A stretch of 64,000 nucleotides of DNA from a bacterium (GTDB taxonomy: Bacteria; Armatimonadota; JACIXR01): the NCBI GenBank assembly GCA_014360495.1, contig JACIXR010000009.1, forward strand, positions 1 through 64,000. Direction: 5' to 3'. Of this stretch, positions 62,701 to 64,000 are shown one piece after another; the stretch's first letter is position 1; every line of letters starts with the position of its first letter. A program made the translations under genes and the position numbers. Under the pieces are notes generated by a model. That model ran no database searches. It saw only the letters and a program-made list of their open reading frames with translations, and was not told the origin of the DNA.

Positions 62701-63174
62701 GGCTGTTCTTTCTGCACCTTCAATGTCATCATTTAATATCTTGCGAGGGACTTCACCCACGAGGCAACTCGTAAGAGCGATAAGCCCTTCGCTATATTTT
62801 GCGAGGATTTCCTTGTCAACCCTTGGCTTATAATAAAATCCTTCCGTGTTAGCGAATGAAACGAGCTTAATAAGGTTCTTATAACCCTGGTAATTCTTCG
62901 CCAAGAGAACGATGTGTGTGAAGGAGGCATCTATTTGCCCTTCCTTATCGGTCGCCTTGCGAGGAGCGACATACATCTCGCAGCCAATTATTGGCTTTAT
63001 TCCATTCTCTTTACATTTAAGATAAAAGGGAATCGCTCCATAAAGAACGCCGTGGTCAGTGAGGGCAAGGGCGGGCATACCGAGCTGGGAAGCGTATTCC
63101 ACCAACTCGTCTATCCTGCACATCCCGTCCAAAAGGCTGTATTCCGAATGGGTATGGAGATGAACGAACTGCAT
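59758..63174 (-). CDS. dnaE: DNA polymerase III alpha subunit
   Basis: 1,138 residues, normal for DnaE. N-terminal PHP domain (HLHTHSEYSLLDG, about 5-17), polymerase core with catalytic D396 and D398 in MPDIDLDF, and tandem helix-hairpin-helix and OB-fold (about 985-1060; VCVAGIVVKAKH) regions. It is the replicative polymerase. AAAGGAGGA lies just before ATG 63174. First gene of an operon with ymdB and lysE. Confidence 0.98.
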   Translation of the reverse strand: MQFVHLHTHSEYSLLDGMCRIDELVEYASQLGMPALALTDHGVLYGAIPFYLKCKENGIKPIIGCEMYVAPRKATDKEGQIDASFTHIVLLAKNYQGYKNLIKLVSFANTEGFYYKPRVDKEILAKYSEGLIALTSCLVGEVPRKILNDDIEGAERTALELREIFGERNFYFELQDHGLPEEKKVKEALIELGKKLSIPLVATNDVHYLRKSDAKIHDILLCIGTGSTISKPKKLGFSTPEFYFKTPLEMFNLFPEVPGAIENTLEIAAKCNLELELEKPHLPYFPVPEGYTLESYLEKLCWDNFPKRYPTRPKEAKERLKYELSIIIEKGYAGYFLIVWDIVKAAREKGIPIGPGRGSAAGSMVAYVLEITQLDPLKYGLLFERFLNPDRVSMPDIDLDFCDVRREEVIRYVINKYGKDKVAQIITFGTMAARAAVRDVGRALEVPLSQVDRIAKLIPQGMSIEEAIAKSPELAELYENDEKTRQLLKIATSLEGLARHAGTHAAGVVIAPEPLEELVPLQRSTEGFGLTTQYDKDALEKVGLLKMDLLGLRTLTVVENCISLVRELRGEKIDLKDIPLDDEQTFDLLSKGNTVGVFQLESAGMQNLLRQAKPSRYEDLITLIALYRPGPIRSGMVEEFVKRKEKKGSYLHPALRDILEETRGLLVFQEQVMQIAARLAGFTLSQGETLMRAMSKKKADVMEKMRDDFLKGAQNNGVDLKVAEEIYTQMAHFAAYGFNKSHSAVYALLAYQTAYLKAHYPLEYMSALLTSHMENRDKLAFFAEECRTLNIKLLPPDINKSQLYFSVEGNSIRVPLTAIKGVAKGQVAEIVKEREKAGEFRSIEDFCMRMKGAKLSRPVLEALFKAGAFDSLGYKRQQLVEGLPNILSVLEAEENESQSLLFQEEEIPPISIELPSVDEYPVEKILAMEKELLGIYLSGHPLAQIADTLAKYRPTPSIKIEEMHSEEKVCVAGIVVKAKHIDTKNGEKMATITLEDTYGSIPVRVFPYIYKDFSRFLHKEAILVIRGKVHSEVKGDEEENEVWAEEIIPLSSKGEPLLLPPDATFHIRIEKKHLNDTNLQLLRNLILYHKGNTKVIVHIRTNNGEEIYTLGDELKVKPSTRLMDEISSLLGKDSIWVQ

Positions 63175-63226
63175 AGCTCCTCCTTTATAAGATTATAAAG
63201 AAGAGCTTGAGGAAAGCAAGGGGTTA

Positions 63227-64000
63227 CTATCGCAAATAAAGTTTTCCACCCAAGAGCTTGAAGAGAAGAAGAGTGGAGAACGCTATGAAGACGAGAATCA
63301 ATGTAGCTGCAAGGGCTATTTCTATCCTCCCTATGCTCAGATTCATAAAAATCGCTATCGGGAGAACCTCGGTCTTTAAGGGGGTGGCACCAGCTACGAT
63401 GATTATAGGGGCGAACTCTCCCATCGCTCTTGCCCAAGTCATTATTAATCCCGCTATTATGCCATTTCTTGCCAGAGGGAGAGTAACCTTCCAGAAGGCG
63501 AGGGGTCTGGAGCAGCCTAAGGAACGGGCGACATCTTCATAGCGAGGGTCAACATCGTCAAATGCCGCCTTACACGCCCTCACCGCGAAAGCGGCTGCGA
63601 TTGTGAACTGGGCAAGGACTATTCCATAGACTGTGTGGACGAAGCGAATCCCCAACCCTTCAATCCATCTGCCAAAGGGTGTGCCAAAGAAAACGAGGAT
63701 GCTTATGCCAGCTACCAGGGGAGGAAGGACTATCGGCATATCCAAGATGGTATCCCAAAGGGTGGGGAAAGGAAACCTATAGCGGGATAGGGCATAGGCG
63801 GAAGGGATAGCTATGATAGCGGACAAGAAGGTGGTTGTAAGGGAGGTTATAAGGCTTAATTTGATGGCGAAAAGCATTTCCGCCGAACGGAAGGCTCTCC
63901 AAAGGTCTCCAGGCTTGGGGTAAAGGGCATCGGCGACGAGGAGGGCTAAAATGAAGGCGAGATAAAGAAAGAGAAGAGAAGAAGTGGAGGTCTGAAAGAA
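63227..64000 (-). CDS. Molybdate/tungstate-type ABC transporter permease (5' end beyond the window)
   Basis: Partial. The ATG at 63877 is internal: the frame remains open to the window edge at 64000 and encodes a further membrane helix (about LLFLYLAFILALLVADALYP) and a DLWRAFRSAEM linker, as expected for the N-terminus of ModB/WtpB-like permeases. The ABC-coupling EAA loop is DVDPRYEDVARSLGCSR. It forms the channel of a tungstate or molybdate importer; binding protein and ATPase probably lie beyond the window. 52 bases from dnaE, same strand. Confidence 0.85.
   Translation of the reverse strand, partial: FFQTSTSSLLFLYLAFILALLVADALYPKPGDLWRAFRSAEMLFAIKLSLITSLTTTFLSAIIAIPSAYALSRYRFPFPTLWDTILDMPIVLPPLVAGISILVFFGTPFGRWIEGLGIRFVHTVYGIVLAQFTIAAAFAVRACKAAFDDVDPRYEDVARSLGCSRPLAFWKVTLPLARNGIIAGLIMTWARAMGEFAPIIIVAGATPLKTEVLPIAIFMNLSIGRIEIALAATLILVFIAFSTLLLFKLLGGKLYLR

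Noticed and set aside
63877-63877. ATG 63877 as the start of the permease gene
   Set aside because: The frame stays open upstream and encodes a further family-typical membrane helix, so the gene is truncated by the window edge and starts outside it.

Overview
The window is a dense bacterial chromosome segment with no rRNA or tRNA gene and no prophage. A diderm, probably thermophilic, chemoheterotrophic bacterium fits best. Evidence: an S-layer-homology/beta-barrel outer-membrane protein ending in phenylalanine; two prepilin-type proteins of the H-X9-DG class (seen mainly in Planctomycetes, Verrucomicrobia/Lentisphaerae and Armatimonadota); many secreted DUF4838, DUF6259, DUF6785 and glycoside-hydrolase-like proteins; UroD-family proteins; AGG/AGA-rich arginine codons and highly charged proteins. 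An Armatimonadota/Fervidibacterota-like lineage is my best guess, but no marker here fixes it.

Layout. 1-4064: interspersed repeats, then a promoter and two secreted carbohydrate-related genes. 4072-5501: ferritin-like protein, small DUF4282 membrane protein and rubrerythrin (oxidative-stress cassette). 5568-9770: two tandem UbiA-type prenyltransferases, one with an internal duplication, and a large secreted protein. 9794-17195: H-X9-DG prepilin-like protein, GH16 glucanase, a 1,351-residue CBM9/propeller protein and a Ycf48-like propeller. 17402-19584: rapZ-yvcK. 19597-21028: two paralogous secreted LTXXQ (Spy/CpxP-like) proteins, each with a sigmaE/ECF-like promoter and a near-identical terminator. 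21343-24794: DUF2007 protein, and a leftward pdxS-pdxT-propeller-larB operon. 25367-30667: a tightly coupled rightward operon of panD, outer-membrane protein, GT2, methyltransferase, M20 peptidase and a Clp1/Grc3-like polynucleotide kinase. 30835-32499: histidine phosphatase and a UroD-family protein.

32620-41965 (leftward): GH106-like enzyme, GH43/130-like propeller, DUF6785 membrane protein, second H-X9-DG protein and GH20 enzyme. 42418-46884 (leftward): lysA, a DHH-CBS-poly(A)polymerase fusion and an M50 protease. 47318-57700 (leftward): DUF6259 protein, UroD-family protein, pectate-lyase-like protein, a 1,223-residue multidomain hydrolase-like protein and a GH5-like enzyme, most with signal peptides. 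58359-64000 (leftward): dnaE-ymdB-lysE and the 3' part of a molybdate/tungstate-type ABC permease cut by the window edge.

Together the genes describe an organism that degrades complex glycans outside the cytoplasm without any visible SusC/SusD pair, interspersed with housekeeping operons. The longer intergenic gaps are filled with a dispersed repeat family whose flanks are conserved while the hairpin arms differ but stay complementary, and with decayed insertion-sequence remnants. The signals I rate highest are the paired ECF-like promoters, the covarying hairpin repeats, the Clp1/Grc3-like kinase in a bacterial operon, and the UroD-containing glycan operon.
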